Assembly: GCF_009749525.1 (NCBI RefSeq)
Contig: NZ_WOAC01000012.1
Coordinates: 62,001 to 126,000 of the forward strand
Source of the DNA: Mesorhizobium xinjiangense
GTDB taxonomy: Bacteria; Pseudomonadota; Alphaproteobacteria; Rhizobiales; Rhizobiaceae
Direction of reading: 5' to 3'
Length of the DNA stretch: 64,000 nucleotides
Made by a program: the position numbers and the translations under genes. The notes under the pieces were generated by a model. That model was not told the DNA's origin. It did not search any database and worked only from the letters and a program-made list of their open reading frames with translations. This document shows positions 33,511-44,413 of this stretch, piece by piece (positions within the stretch are counted from its first letter, which is position 1; every line of letters begins with the position of its first letter).

Positions 33511-35505
33511 CGGGACCCGGTCGACCGACTTCAAGATGCTGTCGCTTGTGGTGCGCAGGCCGATCCAGTCGCGGCCGGACGCCTCGCTGGTCGCGCGCAC
33601 GGGCACGAGACCGGGCAGGCTCATCGCGCCGGCAGAACCGTTGAGGCGACGCACGCTGCCCTCGGTGGCCTCGACCGCCGGGCGCAGCACCTCCTCGGTC
33701 GACACCGTGTCGGCGAATTCCGGCGCATTGACCGGTCCGACATGGGCCAGCGTGGTCAGTTCCCCATTGGCGATCTGGTAAAGACCGATCTGGTCAACCG
33801 GGAATTCGGCGGCAAAGATGCCGGGGGTGTCCGCGGCAAGCGTGACGTCGCGCGTCTCGCCGTTCGGGGTAATCACGGTCGCCGTTCCCGGATCGTCCTT
33901 CATCGTCTGGCGGCGGATCTCGAGCGTCATGCCGCGGCCGTTGGCGGTCAGGCGCTCTTCCTCGAGCTCCGGCTCCTTCATCAGCCAATGGGCGATGCGC
34001 CGGTAGAGCGCGACATGCGGACCGCCGCCCTCGAAGCCGCGCGCCCACAGCCAGCCCTGATCCGACAGGAACATGCCGACACGGCCTTCGCCCCTGCGAT
34101 TGAGGACCAGCAGCGGCTCGTCGCGCGGGCCGTGCATCACCACGGACCCTTCCGGCGGACGGATGCCGACAAGGCGGAACCAGCGGCTCCAGGCCGGCGG
34201 CTCGGCGTCCGACCCTTCCAAGCCGCGCGTCACCGGGTGGCGCTCACCGGTCTCGGTCAGGCGCGGATAGAACCCTTCCTCGATGACGTCGCCGGTCGGA
34301 AGCGCGGGCAACGCCGACATCAAGGGGGTGCGCGAGATCGATTGCAGGCCGGCATATTCCGGCCCGGCGGCAATCAGCAGCGCGCCGCCATTTTCCACAT
34401 ATTCGGCGATGTAGTCGTAATACAGGATCGGCAGCACGTCGCGGTGCTGGTAGCGATCGAAGATGATGAGATCGAAATCGTCGATCTTCTCGACGAACAG
34501 TTCGCGCGTCGGAAAGGCGATGAGCGACAGGTCGTTGATCGGCGTCCCGTCCTGCTTTTCCGGCGGACGCAGGATGGTGAAATGGACGAGATCGACCGAA
34601 GCGTCCGATTTCAGGAGGTTGCGCCAGGTGCGCTCGCCGGCATGCGGCTCGCCCGAGACCAGCAGCACGCGCAGGTTTTCGCGGATGCCGTCGACCAGTG
34701 CGATGGCGCGGTTGTTGGTATCGGTGATCTCGCCGTCGGCGCGCTCGATGGCCAGTTCGACGATGTTGCGTCCGGCCGAGGGTATAATGATGTCGAGCGG
34801 CATTTCCGCCCCGACCGTGGCGCGCTCGAGCGCCACCTGCTCGCCATTGACGCTGACGCGCACATCGACGCTGTCGATGTCCTCGCCGGCGCTCAGCACC
34901 TGGTAGGTCATCGACAGCGGCTTGTCGACAATCCCGAAGCGCGGCGCGTTGAGGAAGCGGATGCGCCGGTCGCGCTCGCCCTCTTCGCCGGTGATCAGCG
35001 CGTGCAGCGGCGCGTTCAACCCGCTCATGTTGGCCGGCACGTCGTGCACCTGGCCGTCCGTCACCATAATGGCTCCGGCAACGCGCGAGGGCGGCACGTC
35101 GCGCAGCGCATTTTCCAGCGCGCCGAACAGGCGCGTCTGGGTGCCGTCATCGCTGCCCCCGGCCTGTCCGGCCTCCACCTCGCGCAGGTCAAACTGCCCG
35201 AAACGGCCGAGCTGGGCTTTCAGTTCCTCCACCGCCTCGTCCGTCGTCTGCCCGCGCTCGCCGATCTCCTGGCTCTGGCTGCGGTCGACGACCAGCGCGA
35301 CGACGCTCTTGAGCGGCTCGCGCTCTTCTTCCAGGAACACTGGGTTGATAAGCGCCAGTGCCAGGGCGGCGAGCGCCGCGCTGCGAAGGACCGAGCCGCG
35401 CTGGCCGAACCACAGGCCGACCGCGCTCAACAGCGCCAACGGGACGAGGATCGCGGCGATGAGCGGCCAGGACAGAAGCGGTTCGAATGCGATGGACCAG
35501 TTCAT
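33436..35505 (-). CDS. VWA-like membrane protein of the MoxR operon (GATase-like domain)
   Basis: 689-residue protein with two N-terminal transmembrane helices (about 13-33 and 38-57) and one at the C-terminus. A von Willebrand factor A-like segment follows the first pair with an intact metal site DRSQS at residues 74-78. The middle carries a class I glutamine-amidotransferase-like region (FDLIIFDRYQHRDVLPILYYDYIAEYVENGG). It is the last gene of the operon that starts with moxR. Proposed role: surface partner of the MoxR ATPase. Function unknown. Confidence 0.8.
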   Translation of the reverse strand: MNWSIAFEPLLSWPLIAAILVPLALLSAVGLWFGQRGSVLRSAALAALALALINPVFLEEEREPLKSVVALVVDRSQSQEIGERGQTTDEAVEELKAQLGRFGQFDLREVEAGQAGGSDDGTQTRLFGALENALRDVPPSRVAGAIMVTDGQVHDVPANMSGLNAPLHALITGEEGERDRRIRFLNAPRFGIVDKPLSMTYQVLSAGEDIDSVDVRVSVNGEQVALERATVGAEMPLDIIIPSAGRNIVELAIERADGEITDTNNRAIALVDGIRENLRVLLVSGEPHAGERTWRNLLKSDASVDLVHFTILRPPEKQDGTPINDLSLIAFPTRELFVEKIDDFDLIIFDRYQHRDVLPILYYDYIAEYVENGGALLIAAGPEYAGLQSISRTPLMSALPALPTGDVIEEGFYPRLTETGERHPVTRGLEGSDAEPPAWSRWFRLVGIRPPEGSVVMHGPRDEPLLVLNRRGEGRVGMFLSDQGWLWARGFEGGGPHVALYRRIAHWLMKEPELEEERLTANGRGMTLEIRRQTMKDDPGTATVITPNGETRDVTLAADTPGIFAAEFPVDQIGLYQIANGELTTLAHVGPVNAPEFADTVSTEEVLRPAVEATEGSVRRLNGSAGAMSLPGLVPVRATSEASGRDWIGLRTTSDSILKSVDRVPLFGGFLGLGLLLLALGSMWYREGR

Positions 35506-35514
35506 TGCCCGCTC

Positions 35515-38328
35515 CTATTGGCCCAGCCGTTCGAGCAGGATCGGCACATGCACCTGGTCGGATTTGTAGTTGCCGGTCAGCATGTACATCATGATGTTGA
35601 CGCCGGCCCGGTAGGCATAGACGCGCTGCATGGGATCCGACGGGACGGTCGGCAGCAGCGGATCGCCGTTGGCGTCGATTGCCCAGGCACCGGCGAAATC
35701 ATTGGCGGTGATCATGATTGGCGATACGCCGTCGCCGGTGCGCACCGGCCGGTTCTGCTCGTTGGCCGCACCCAGCGAAGCCTCCACCCATAGCGGGCTG
35801 CCGGAATAGCGGCCAGGAAAGGTCTGCAGGATATAGAACGCCTTGGTCAGCACGTGATCCTCGGGGACCGGTTCGAGCGGCGGCACGTTGAGATTGTCCA
35901 GAATATCGCGCAGGCGCCGTGTCGAGGCGCTGGTCGAGCCCGAAAGGCTGAGATCGGTCGAGAACTGGTCGCGGGTGTCGAACAGCACGGTGCCGCCCTG
36001 GCGCATATAGGCGTCGATGCGCGCGATCGCGGCCTCCGAGGGCATCGGCGCGGCCTCGTCGACCGGCCAATAGATGATCGGGTAGAAGGCCAGTTCGTCG
36101 CGCGCGATGTCGACGCCGGCCGGCGCGCCCGGTTCGAGGGCCGTCTTTTCGGTCAGGAACCGGCTCAGCCCCGCCATGCCGGCGCGGCTCACCGCGTCGA
36201 TCGATGCGTCCCCGGTCAACACATAGGCGATGCGTGTCGTCGAGATGGCGGCGATCGCCTGGGCGTCGTCCACCTGGGCGTCCTGCGCCCGCGCATCGCC
36301 GGAGATGCCAAACAGCAGCCCGCCCGAGAGCGCGGCGGCCAGCCAGACCGGGGCGACGGGGCGGCGCTGTGCCCGCCGGCGGACGAACATGCCGCCCATC
36401 CAGAAGACGGCGAGCGTGTCGAGGATCATCAGCGTCAGGGCCGCAGCGAGGAGGGGGCCCTTGAGATTGCGCGATTGCTCGACGGCATAGCTTGCATTGG
36501 TGACCGGCAGATCGACCTGCGGGCGCGCCAATGGCTGGAGCACGGCATCGCCATCAAGCAGGTTGTGGGCCACATAGCCTTCCTCCGTGCCGTAAAGGCC
36601 CGGCGGGTTCTCGATCGTCACGGCCCGGTTTTCCGTGTCGAGGGGCCTGGCATCCGAGCCCGGCGGAACGAGCGTGCCGTCGGCTGCGATCATGGTGTAT
36701 GGCGCGAGCGAGCCGCCGTTTTCCACGGCCTGATTGTCCAGGCTGCCCTGATTGCGCGACAATTGCACGATCCGGCGCAGCATTTCGACGAAACTGCCGG
36801 AGATCGGCAGGCTCGACCAGGTCGCTTCGGGCGTGACGTGAAAGAGCACCAACGTGCCGTCGCCGCGATCGTCGCCCGTCACCAGTGGCGTACCGTCGGC
36901 CAGCACGGCCCAGGTCTTGGTGAAAAGGTCGCTGGTCGGCTCGGCCAGCACCTGCCTGGTGACGGAAACGTCGCGTGGCGGCGCCAGGTCGGAGAACGGG
37001 CCCGTCGAGGGGAATTCGGCCACCGGCTGCGGCTCGGTCCAGGAAAGCGTGCCGCCCAGCGAACGCTCGCCGATGCGCAACGCCACCGGCAGCAATTCCT
37101 CGTCATTGCCTGCGGCGGCCAGGCGCGAGCCGGCGAAGCGCACCAGCGTGCCGCCGCCGTGCAGCCATTCGATCAGCGGACCGCGCACGCTGTCGGGCAA
37201 GGTGCCGACATCGGCCATGACGATGATGGCGGGGCGCTGTTCGAGAAGCTGCGGGATGGCTTCGGCGAGGTCCGGCGTGTCCGGCTCCACGATGTCGGCG
37301 AAGGGCTGCAGCGCACGTCGTATGTAGTAGAGCGGCGACAGGAGCGGTTGCGCCCGGTCGGCCTCGGCCTGCGACAGGAGCCCGACCCGGCGCCGGCGCG
37401 AGTTCTCGTCGAGCAGGCGCACCGCCGCCGCCTGGTTCTCGCCGTCGACGCGGATGGCGGCGAAATCGTTGCGCAACTCGAACGGCACGCGGAATTCGGC
37501 CGCCGCCGTCGCATTGCCGGGCGCGAACGTGGCGACGGCATCGGCGATGCGTCGTCCCTGGTCATCGAAGGCGCCGGCCGTCACCTGGCGCGGCGCCGCA
37601 TCGCCGGTGGAACGCGCCACAGTTGCCCTAAAGTGGTCGGGCCGGTTGTCCACGGCGGTGATGCCGGTCGCCCGCAATCGCTCCGGGGCGAACCAGATCA
37701 GGCGGTCGGCATTCTCCAAGAGCGTCGCAAAGGCCTGGTCGTCGCCTTCGGCGGCCAGCCCGTCGCCCAGAACGGCGACGGTGGCGCCGGGCGAGGCGGC
37801 CACCACGTCGGCGACCCGGGCATGGACTGCCGTGCGCTGGACGGGCAGCGGCCGCGGGCCGGCGGCGCGCAGCCTGTCGCGCGCCTGTTCGGCGTCGAAC
37901 GGACCGATCTCGGAGTTCGACTTCTCGGCGGTCAGCGCCAGCACGACCGGTGCGCCGTTCGCCGATGCATCGTCGATCAGCTGCTCGGCCGCCTGCACGC
38001 GTTCGTCCCAATCGGACGCACTCCCCCAGCCATTATCGATGACGATCGCCACGAGATCGCCGCCGTCAGCCAGCCGCTCGCGCGGATTGAACACGGGCTC
38101 GGCCAGGGCGAGCACGATGAACGCAGCCATGAGGAGACGCAGCAGCGTCAGCCACCAGGGGCTCTGGTGCGGCGTTTCCTCCTTCTTCAGCACCCGCTGC
38201 AGGATGCGCAGGGGCGGAAAGACCTCCGTCTGCGGCTTCGGCGGGGTGAGGCGCAGCAGCCACCAGATCACCGGCAGGGCCAGGAGCCCGAACAGGACCA
38301 GCGGCTGTGCGAAGGAAAGCAGGCTCAT
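35515..38328 (-). CDS. BatA-like and DUF4159 membrane protein
   Basis: 937-residue protein. Residues 1-80 form an aerotolerance-type BatA N-terminus with two helices (LLSFAQPLVLFGLLALPVIWWLL and LTLLRLLMAAFIVLALAEPVF). A VWA-like part follows, but its metal site is degenerate (DNGWG at 98-102). A transmembrane segment near residue 640 precedes a C-terminal DUF4159 domain (RIAYVLTGDASIDAVSRAGMAGL to the end). Start ATG 38328 overlaps the DUF58 stop (TGATG), and the next gene starts 9 bp downstream. Confidence 0.82.
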   Translation of the reverse strand: MSLLSFAQPLVLFGLLALPVIWWLLRLTPPKPQTEVFPPLRILQRVLKKEETPHQSPWWLTLLRLLMAAFIVLALAEPVFNPRERLADGGDLVAIVIDNGWGSASDWDERVQAAEQLIDDASANGAPVVLALTAEKSNSEIGPFDAEQARDRLRAAGPRPLPVQRTAVHARVADVVAASPGATVAVLGDGLAAEGDDQAFATLLENADRLIWFAPERLRATGITAVDNRPDHFRATVARSTGDAAPRQVTAGAFDDQGRRIADAVATFAPGNATAAAEFRVPFELRNDFAAIRVDGENQAAAVRLLDENSRRRRVGLLSQAEADRAQPLLSPLYYIRRALQPFADIVEPDTPDLAEAIPQLLEQRPAIIVMADVGTLPDSVRGPLIEWLHGGGTLVRFAGSRLAAAGNDEELLPVALRIGERSLGGTLSWTEPQPVAEFPSTGPFSDLAPPRDVSVTRQVLAEPTSDLFTKTWAVLADGTPLVTGDDRGDGTLVLFHVTPEATWSSLPISGSFVEMLRRIVQLSRNQGSLDNQAVENGGSLAPYTMIAADGTLVPPGSDARPLDTENRAVTIENPPGLYGTEEGYVAHNLLDGDAVLQPLARPQVDLPVTNASYAVEQSRNLKGPLLAAALTLMILDTLAVFWMGGMFVRRRAQRRPVAPVWLAAALSGGLLFGISGDARAQDAQVDDAQAIAAISTTRIAYVLTGDASIDAVSRAGMAGLSRFLTEKTALEPGAPAGVDIARDELAFYPIIYWPVDEAAPMPSEAAIARIDAYMRQGGTVLFDTRDQFSTDLSLSGSTSASTRRLRDILDNLNVPPLEPVPEDHVLTKAFYILQTFPGRYSGSPLWVEASLGAANEQNRPVRTGDGVSPIMITANDFAGAWAIDANGDPLLPTVPSDPMQRVYAYRAGVNIMMYMLTGNYKSDQVHVPILLERLGQ

Positions 38329-39244
38329 CAGCGGACTCCGGCACCCCGGCCGCTCCCCATGGTCATCGCCATATGCACCTTGACGAGCGCTTCGGAGGCA
38401 GGCCGGTCGGTATGGCTGACAGTGTAGCTCCAACCGATGCGCCGACACCAGCCGGCCAGTTCCTCGCGGCGGGCGAGGTAGAGATTGCGATAGTCCTCGC
38501 CGAACTGCTCGGCCCGACCGGCGGTATACTTGGCGTCGCTTTCCGGGTCGCGGAATTCGGTGCGGCCGCTGAAGGGGAAGCGCTCTTCGGCCGGATCGGC
38601 CACTTCGATCAGATGCGCACGCACCCCGTGGCGCGCCAGAACGTCGAGGCGGGTTATCATTTCGTCCACAGGATCGAGGAAATCGCTGACGATGACGATA
38701 TCGGAAAACCGGCGGATCGTGGCAAGATCCGGCCGGGCGGGGATCTCGGCTGCGTGCGTCAGGATGGCGGCGATGCGTTCGGCGCCGTTGCGCGCCGTGA
38801 AGGGGTCGGTCAGGCCGGGCCAGGCGATGCGCTCGCCGCCGCGCGACAGAAGCTCGGCGACCGCCAGGATCAGCACCAGGGCGCGCGATTCCTTCGACAC
38901 GCCGGCGAGCGTCGACTGATAGAGCATGGAAGGCGAGGGGTCGGCCCACAGCCACACCGTGTGCGCCGCCTCCCATTCGCGGTCGCGGACATAGAGCTGG
39001 TGGTCGTCACGGGCCGAGCGGCGCCAGTCGATGCGCGACATCGCCTCGCCTTCGACATAGGGCCGGAACTGCCAGAAATTCTCGCCGATGCCGCGCTTGC
39101 GCCGGCCGTGCCAGCCGGCGATCACATTGTTGGCGATGCGCCGCGCGTCGATCAGCAGATCGGGGATGTAGGAGGCGCGAACGCGCCCCCGCGCCAGCGC
39201 GTCGTTGGTTGCGACGGGAGGTGAAACCGAACCGATCGGGCTCA

Positions 39245-39245
<1 letters not shown>
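38328..39245 (-). CDS. DUF58 domain-containing protein
   Basis: 305-residue DUF58 protein with the hallmark GENFWQFRPYVEGEAMSRIDWRRSARDD motif near residues 53-80 and a VWA-like fold after it (VWLWADPSPSM). DUF58 proteins are usually encoded next to MoxR ATPases and are thought to be their adaptor or client. Start overlaps the moxR stop by one base and the stop overlaps the next start by one base. Confidence 0.9.
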
Positions 39246-40258
<1,013 letters not shown>

Positions 40259-40359
40259 GCCGCTCGATCCTCTGTTGGCCCAAACTCATGCCCCTGGCGT
40301 CATGATCCCCCGATTCGTACCTTGGTGGTATCTCTCGGACCCAACTTAAATCACCCAAA

Positions 40360-41028
40360 ATGGCTGACAAGCGGACGCACAGTGACTATTTCGTGACCAT
40401 GACCGAATCGCGAAGCGAAGGCAAAGCCGTATTGCGACAGAGCGCGGACGCGGCCGGACTGGCGGCACTGATCGGCCGCGCGGCGCGGGCCGACAAGGGG
40501 CCGGCGCCTGTCGAGCGCTGGAATCCGCAATTCTGCGGCGATCTCGACATGGAAATCCGGGCCGACGGCACGTGGTACTATCTCGGCACGCCGATCGGCC
40601 GGCCGGCGCTGGTGCAGCTCTTTTCCTCGGTGCTGCGTAAGGACGAGGACGGCCGGACCTATCTGGTCACGCCGGTGGAACGCGTCGGCATCAGGGTCGA
40701 GGACGCGCCCTTCGTCGCCGTGGAGATGAATGTCTCGGGCCACGGCGAGGACCAGGTGATGACCTTCCGCACCAATGTCGGCGACGTGGTGGAGGCGGGG
40801 CCGGACCACCCGCTGCGCTTTGTCGTCGAGCCCGAAACCGGCGGGCTGAAGCCCTATCTCCTGGTGCGCGGCCGTCTCGAAGCCTTGCTGGGCCGGCCGG
40901 TGATGTACGAGTTGGTCGAGCATGGCGAGGAGATCGGGATCGACGGCAGGATGATGTTCGCCGTGCGCTCGCACGGCACGGTGTTTCCCGTCATGCCGGC
41001 GGGCGATCTGAAGAAGCTGAGCGCCTGA
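40360..41028 (+). CDS. DUF1285 domain-containing protein
   Basis: 222-residue protein matching DUF1285: VERWNPQFCGDLDMEIRADGTWYYLGTPIGRPALVQLFSSVLRKDEDG and LVTPVERVGIRVEDAPF. Function unknown. Divergent from moxR with a 101-bp gap, and 2 bp before the CoA pyrophosphatase gene. A second in-frame ATG at 40399 is possible. Confidence 0.87.
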   Translation: MADKRTHSDYFVTMTESRSEGKAVLRQSADAAGLAALIGRAARADKGPAPVERWNPQFCGDLDMEIRADGTWYYLGTPIGRPALVQLFSSVLRKDEDGRTYLVTPVERVGIRVEDAPFVAVEMNVSGHGEDQVMTFRTNVGDVVEAGPDHPLRFVVEPETGGLKPYLLVRGRLEALLGRPVMYELVEHGEEIGIDGRMMFAVRSHGTVFPVMPAGDLKKLSA

Positions 41029-41030
41029 CG

Positions 41031-41660
41031 ATGGACACGCGCCCCGTTGAAAATTTCACGGCGGAGGATTTTCGCCGGCGTGCGGTTCACGAGCAGGCGC
41101 CGCATGGCGTCGAACTCGGCGACCACACGCTCAATCCGGGCCTGAAGGATCTGATCCTGGGCCAGAAACTGCGCGATGCGGCGGTGCTCGTGCCGGTGGT
41201 CGACCGGCCACAGGGCGCGACGCTTCTTTTGACCCGGCGCACGGACACGATGCGCAACCATTCCGGCCAGATCGCCTTTCCGGGCGGGCGGATCGATCCT
41301 GACGACGGCAGTCCGGAAGATGCCGCACTTCGCGAAACGGATGAAGAAATCGGGCTAAAGCGCGGTTTCATTAACCTTGCCGGGCGCATGCCCGACTATG
41401 TAACCGGCAGCGGCTACCGCATCGCGCCGGTCCTAGCCACGGTGCGGCCGGGCTTTTCGCTGACCATCAATCCGGACGAGGTCGACGAGGCCTTCGAGGT
41501 GCCGCTCGAATTTCTGATGGATCCGGCCAATCATCGCCGCGACAGCCGCATCTGGCAGGACCGCGAGCGCTTTTTCCACACCATGCCCTATGGCGAGCGC
41601 TATATCTGGGGCATCACGGCCGGAATGATACACATGCTTTACGAGAGGCTTTACGCGTGA
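41031..41660 (+). CDS. CoA pyrophosphatase, Nudix (NudL-like)
   Basis: 209-residue Nudix hydrolase that splits CoA into 3',5'-ADP and phosphopantetheine or acts on a related substrate. The CoA-specific motif (LLTRRTDTMRNHSGQIAFPGGRID) precedes the Nudix box (ALRETDEEIGL). The gene is 2 bp after DUF1285 and overlaps the next gene by 4 bp (GTGA). Confidence 0.92.
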   Translation: MDTRPVENFTAEDFRRRAVHEQAPHGVELGDHTLNPGLKDLILGQKLRDAAVLVPVVDRPQGATLLLTRRTDTMRNHSGQIAFPGGRIDPDDGSPEDAALRETDEEIGLKRGFINLAGRMPDYVTGSGYRIAPVLATVRPGFSLTINPDEVDEAFEVPLEFLMDPANHRRDSRIWQDRERFFHTMPYGERYIWGITAGMIHMLYERLYA

Positions 41661-42928
41661 GTGCAATCTCGATTGCCGAAAGGGCGGACTGGCTCGCCAG
41701 ACCTGACCTGCAAAAGCTGCTCGCCGCGCTATCAACCGATGGCGAGGAAGCGCGCATTGCCGGCGGCGCGGTGCGCAATACGCTGCTGGGCGAGCCGGCC
41801 GGCGATGTCGACATCGCCACGACTTGCTTGCCGGAGGAGACCGTGGAACGCGCCCGCAAGGCCGGTTTCAAGACGGTGCCGACCGGCGTCGAGCACGGCA
41901 CGGTGACCGTCATCGCCGACGGCGTGCCCTACGAGGTGACGACGTTGCGCGCCGACATCGAGACCGACGGCCGGCGCGCCAGGGTCAGGTTCGGCCGCGA
42001 CTGGCAGGCGGATGCCGATCGGCGCGACTTCACCGTCAACGGGCTTTATGCGCAGGCCGATGGTGCCGTCATCGACCTGGTCGGCGGGCTGGCCGACGTC
42101 GAAAGCCGCACCATCCGCTTCATCGGCGATGCTGAGGCGCGGGTGCGCGAGGACTATCTGCGCATCCTGCGCTTCTTCCGCTTCTTCGCCTGGTACGGTT
42201 CGGGCCGGCCCGATGCCGAGGGGCTGAAGGCCTGCGCCCGGCTCAAGCAGGGGCTGGATGACCTGTCGGCGGAGCGGATGTGGAGCGAACTGAAAAAGCT
42301 GCTTTCAGCCCCCGATCCGTCGCGCGCGCTGTTGTGGATGCGCCAGTCCGGCGTTCTGACGCAGGTTCTCCCGGAAAGCGAGAAATGGGGCATCGACGCC
42401 ATCCATGGGCTTGCCGAGGCCGAGCGCGATCTCGGCTGGCCGGCGGATCCCCTGATGCGGCTTGCCGCGATCATTCCGCCCGACGCTGTGCGCATCGCCG
42501 CCATGGCGCAGAGGCTCAAAATGTCGAATGCCGATCGCGACCGGCTGGTCGCCTGGGCGTCGACGCCGGCGGTCGAGCCGGCGACGAGCGAAACGGAACT
42601 GGCCAAGCTCGCCTACAGGGCCGGGCAGTCGGGGTTTTCGGACAAGCTGCGCCTGGCGCTCGCCGGCGCGCGGGCACGCGCTGCCGCCGACGATCAGGCG
42701 ATGGTCGAGGCCGGCGGCTACTATCGCCTCAACCGGTTCCTGGAAAACTGGGAGGCGCCGCAATTTCCCCTGACCGGCGCGGACCTCATTGCGATCGGCA
42801 TCCCGCCAGGGCCGAAAATGGGCAATGCGCTGCGCGATCTGGAGGAGATGTGGGTGGATTCGGCTTTTGCGATGGACCGCTCGGCGCTGATGGAACACGC
42901 CGAACGGATGAAACTGCAGATCTTGTAA
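41657..42928 (+). CDS. CCA tRNA nucleotidyltransferase / poly(A) polymerase family protein
   Basis: 423-residue class II nucleotidyltransferase. The head domain has AGGAVRNTLLGEPAGDVDIATT (metal Asp pair in DVD), then the base-pair selection helix RRDFTVNGLYA and RVREDYLRILRFFRFFAWYG. It adds CCA to tRNA 3' ends or adenylates RNA. Starts at GTG 41657, overlapping the CoA pyrophosphatase stop. The conserved trio DUF1285-NudL-CCA appears to be one operon. Confidence 0.92.
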   Translation: MSAISIAERADWLARPDLQKLLAALSTDGEEARIAGGAVRNTLLGEPAGDVDIATTCLPEETVERARKAGFKTVPTGVEHGTVTVIADGVPYEVTTLRADIETDGRRARVRFGRDWQADADRRDFTVNGLYAQADGAVIDLVGGLADVESRTIRFIGDAEARVREDYLRILRFFRFFAWYGSGRPDAEGLKACARLKQGLDDLSAERMWSELKKLLSAPDPSRALLWMRQSGVLTQVLPESEKWGIDAIHGLAEAERDLGWPADPLMRLAAIIPPDAVRIAAMAQRLKMSNADRDRLVAWASTPAVEPATSETELAKLAYRAGQSGFSDKLRLALAGARARAAADDQAMVEAGGYYRLNRFLENWEAPQFPLTGADLIAIGIPPGPKMGNALRDLEEMWVDSAFAMDRSALMEHAERMKLQIL

Positions 42929-42970
42929 ATACGGGTCGACGTGGCACGGAGGGCGCGCCGGCCATCGGTC

Positions 42971-43156
42971 TCAGGCGGCGTCGCGCGCCTTCTCGATACG
43001 CGAGCGGATCGCCTCGATCATCGTTTCGCGCATGATCGTCTCGCCATGAACCTCGCGCATGTGCTCGACCGCGCGGCGCATGATCTCGGCCTCGTCCTCG
43101 TGCCGGGTGTGCCACTCACAGCCGGGAACGAGCGAACCGCAATTATATTCCTTCAT
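42971..43156 (-). CDS. DUF1059 small protein
   Basis: 61-residue protein beginning MKEYNCGSLVPGCEWHTRHEDEAEIMRRAVEHMREVHG, the pattern of the DUF1059 family with two cysteines and spaced histidines that may bind metal. Function unknown. An AAGAGCC precedes the start. Single gene on the minus strand. Confidence 0.85.
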   Translation of the reverse strand: MKEYNCGSLVPGCEWHTRHEDEAEIMRRAVEHMREVHGETIMRETMIEAIRSRIEKARDAA

Positions 43157-43299
43157 GGCTCTTCCTCCTGTGTCCTTCGTGGATGGACTTCAAGGATAAC
43201 ACAAAAGCGACGACGAAGTTGCGTACGGTTTCACCGTGTCCGGAAACGTCGACTGTCGGGGCTTGCAAACGCAAGCGTCATCGGTGAACGGTGCCGAAA

Positions 43300-43560
43300 A
43301 TCATGAATATGTGGAAAATAAATCCAATTATTACTATATTCTAGATTGTAATACTTAAATTGATACAGTATTACATATTTTATATTGTATATGGCTTTGC
43401 TTCGCTTAAGTGATTGATATTATTGAGAATAAAATATAATTTGAAATATGCCTTGTTTCGGCTTCTGTTTGTGACTACATTGGATCTATCGATCTTGCTT
43501 GTCGAACTTTGTTTCCGACGCATCGCGTCCTCGACGATATTCCTCTCACAAAATCGATTC
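43300..43560. other. AT-rich region upstream of cspA with inverted repeat
   Basis: Most of the 466-bp gap before the cold-shock gene is strongly AT-rich, unlike its surroundings. It contains a perfect inverted repeat TGTAATACT (43347-43355) and AGTATTACA (43367-43375) with an 11-bp spacer. No convincing gene was found; the part near cspA should be its promoter and 5' untranslated leader. Confidence 0.6.
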
Positions 43561-43622
43561 GACCGCTTGTCGTGCACCTGCACGGCAAGGAATTCTCAAT
43601 GACCGATTGAAAGGAAATCGTC

Positions 43623-43832
43623 ATGACAATTGGAACAGTGAAGTTCTTTAATGCCACCAAGGGCTTCGGCTTCATCGAGCAGGGCGAGGGCCAGGCGGAT
43701 GTCTTTGTTCACATTTCCGCTGTGGAACGGGCAGGCATGCGTTCGCTCGTAGAGGGCCAGAAGATCAGCTTCGACGTCGTCAAGGACGATCGTAGCGGCA
43801 AGAGCGCGGCCGAGAACATTCAGGCTGCGTAA
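43623..43832 (+). CDS. cspA: Cold-shock protein (CspA family)
   Basis: 69-residue single cold-shock domain with RNP1 KGFGFIEQ and RNP2 [10 protein letters not shown]. It binds single-stranded RNA and DNA as an RNA chaperone. AAAGGAAAT lies just before the ATG. The long AT-rich leader upstream could act as a cold-responsive 5' UTR, as in other cspA genes. A strong terminator lies 65 bp downstream. Confidence 0.96.
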   Translation: MTIGTVKFFNATKGFGFIEQGEGQADVFVHISAVERAGMRSLVEGQKISFDVVKDDRSGKSAAENIQAA

Positions 43833-43896
43833 CCGGATTGCGCCTCTGGTCTTTGACCACGGATGTACTGGCACTGATCATCGAGGCGCATAGGAA

Positions 43897-43925
43897 GGTC
43901 GGGTTCGCCCGGCCTTTTTCTTTTT
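43897..43925 (+). terminator. Rho-independent terminator after cspA
   Basis: Stem GGTCGGG / CCCGGCC with a TTCG loop (one G-T pair), followed by TTTTTCTTTTT. It separates cspA from the next small gene. Confidence 0.85.
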
Positions 43926-43948
43926 CGGAACCAGAGGACGTGGGCCGC

Positions 43949-44197
43949 ATGAACAGCATCATCTCCGAGTACAATCTATTCAAGTCAAAGCCCTCCAAGG
44001 CCAAGACGAAGGCCGACATAACCGACCTTGCCGCGCGCAGCATCGTCGGCGCTGAAGCCGAGCGCCGTGAGGCAAAAACCGCGAGACTCCGTCAAATGCG
44101 GCTGGAGGCCGAAGCAAAACAGGCTGTTGCTCAAACATCCGCCGGGCAACGCCGCGCGAAGCCCGCGCAGCCAAGGCGCGCCCGATCATCGTCGTAA
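43949..44197 (+). CDS. Small hypothetical basic protein
   Basis: 82-residue protein not recognised. It has FKSKPSKAKTKADITDLAARSIVGAEAERREAKTARLRQMRLEAEAKQ, a charged coiled-coil-like middle, and an Arg/Pro/Ala-rich tail. The start ATG 43949 is chosen because the longer in-frame ORF would run through the cspA terminator. Confidence 0.6.
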   Translation: MNSIISEYNLFKSKPSKAKTKADITDLAARSIVGAEAERREAKTARLRQMRLEAEAKQAVAQTSAGQRRAKPAQPRRARSSS

Positions 44198-44268
44198 CGC
44201 AGGGCAGCACGTTCCTGGTAGAAAATCTTTGCGCGGGATGTGGCCCGCCTATCAACAAGGATGCTCAG

Positions 44269-44382
44269 ATGAGACCCCCTGCAAGACTGAATGTCGATCC
44301 GATAGCATGGCTGCTCATCCTCATGGTCGGAGGCATCATCGCCACGTTCGTCTATGTCGCCCTGACGAGCATTACCTTCTGA
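44269..44382 (+). CDS. Small membrane protein (37 residues)
   Basis: A 37-codon ORF beginning MRPPARLNVDPIAWLL and containing one transmembrane helix (IAWLLILMVGGIIATFVYVAL). AAGG lies 8-11 bp upstream. It is on the same strand as its neighbours in a group of small unknown genes. Function unknown; it could also begin at the ATG 8 bp upstream only in another frame. Confidence 0.5.
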   Translation: MRPPARLNVDPIAWLLILMVGGIIATFVYVALTSITF

Positions 44383-44413
44383 TCCTGCGGTATTGGATTC
44401 CAAGGACGAGCGA

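Noticed and set aside
33742-35793. 683-codon plus-strand frame across the VWA-like gene
   Set aside because: Opposite to a gene in a tight operon with clear motifs; the translation is Arg/His/Gln-rich without any domain.
35854-38427. 857-codon plus-strand frame across the BatA/DUF4159 gene
   Set aside because: Same shadow pattern, antisense to a real operon gene.
35515-38976. Longer form of the BatA/DUF4159 gene starting at 38976
   Set aside because: The extra 216 codons overlap the DUF58 gene in another frame and have no similarity; the BatA N-terminus begins at 38328.
43838-43948. N-terminal extension of the 82-residue gene after cspA
   Set aside because: It would translate through a strong rho-independent terminator with a TTCG loop and T-run.
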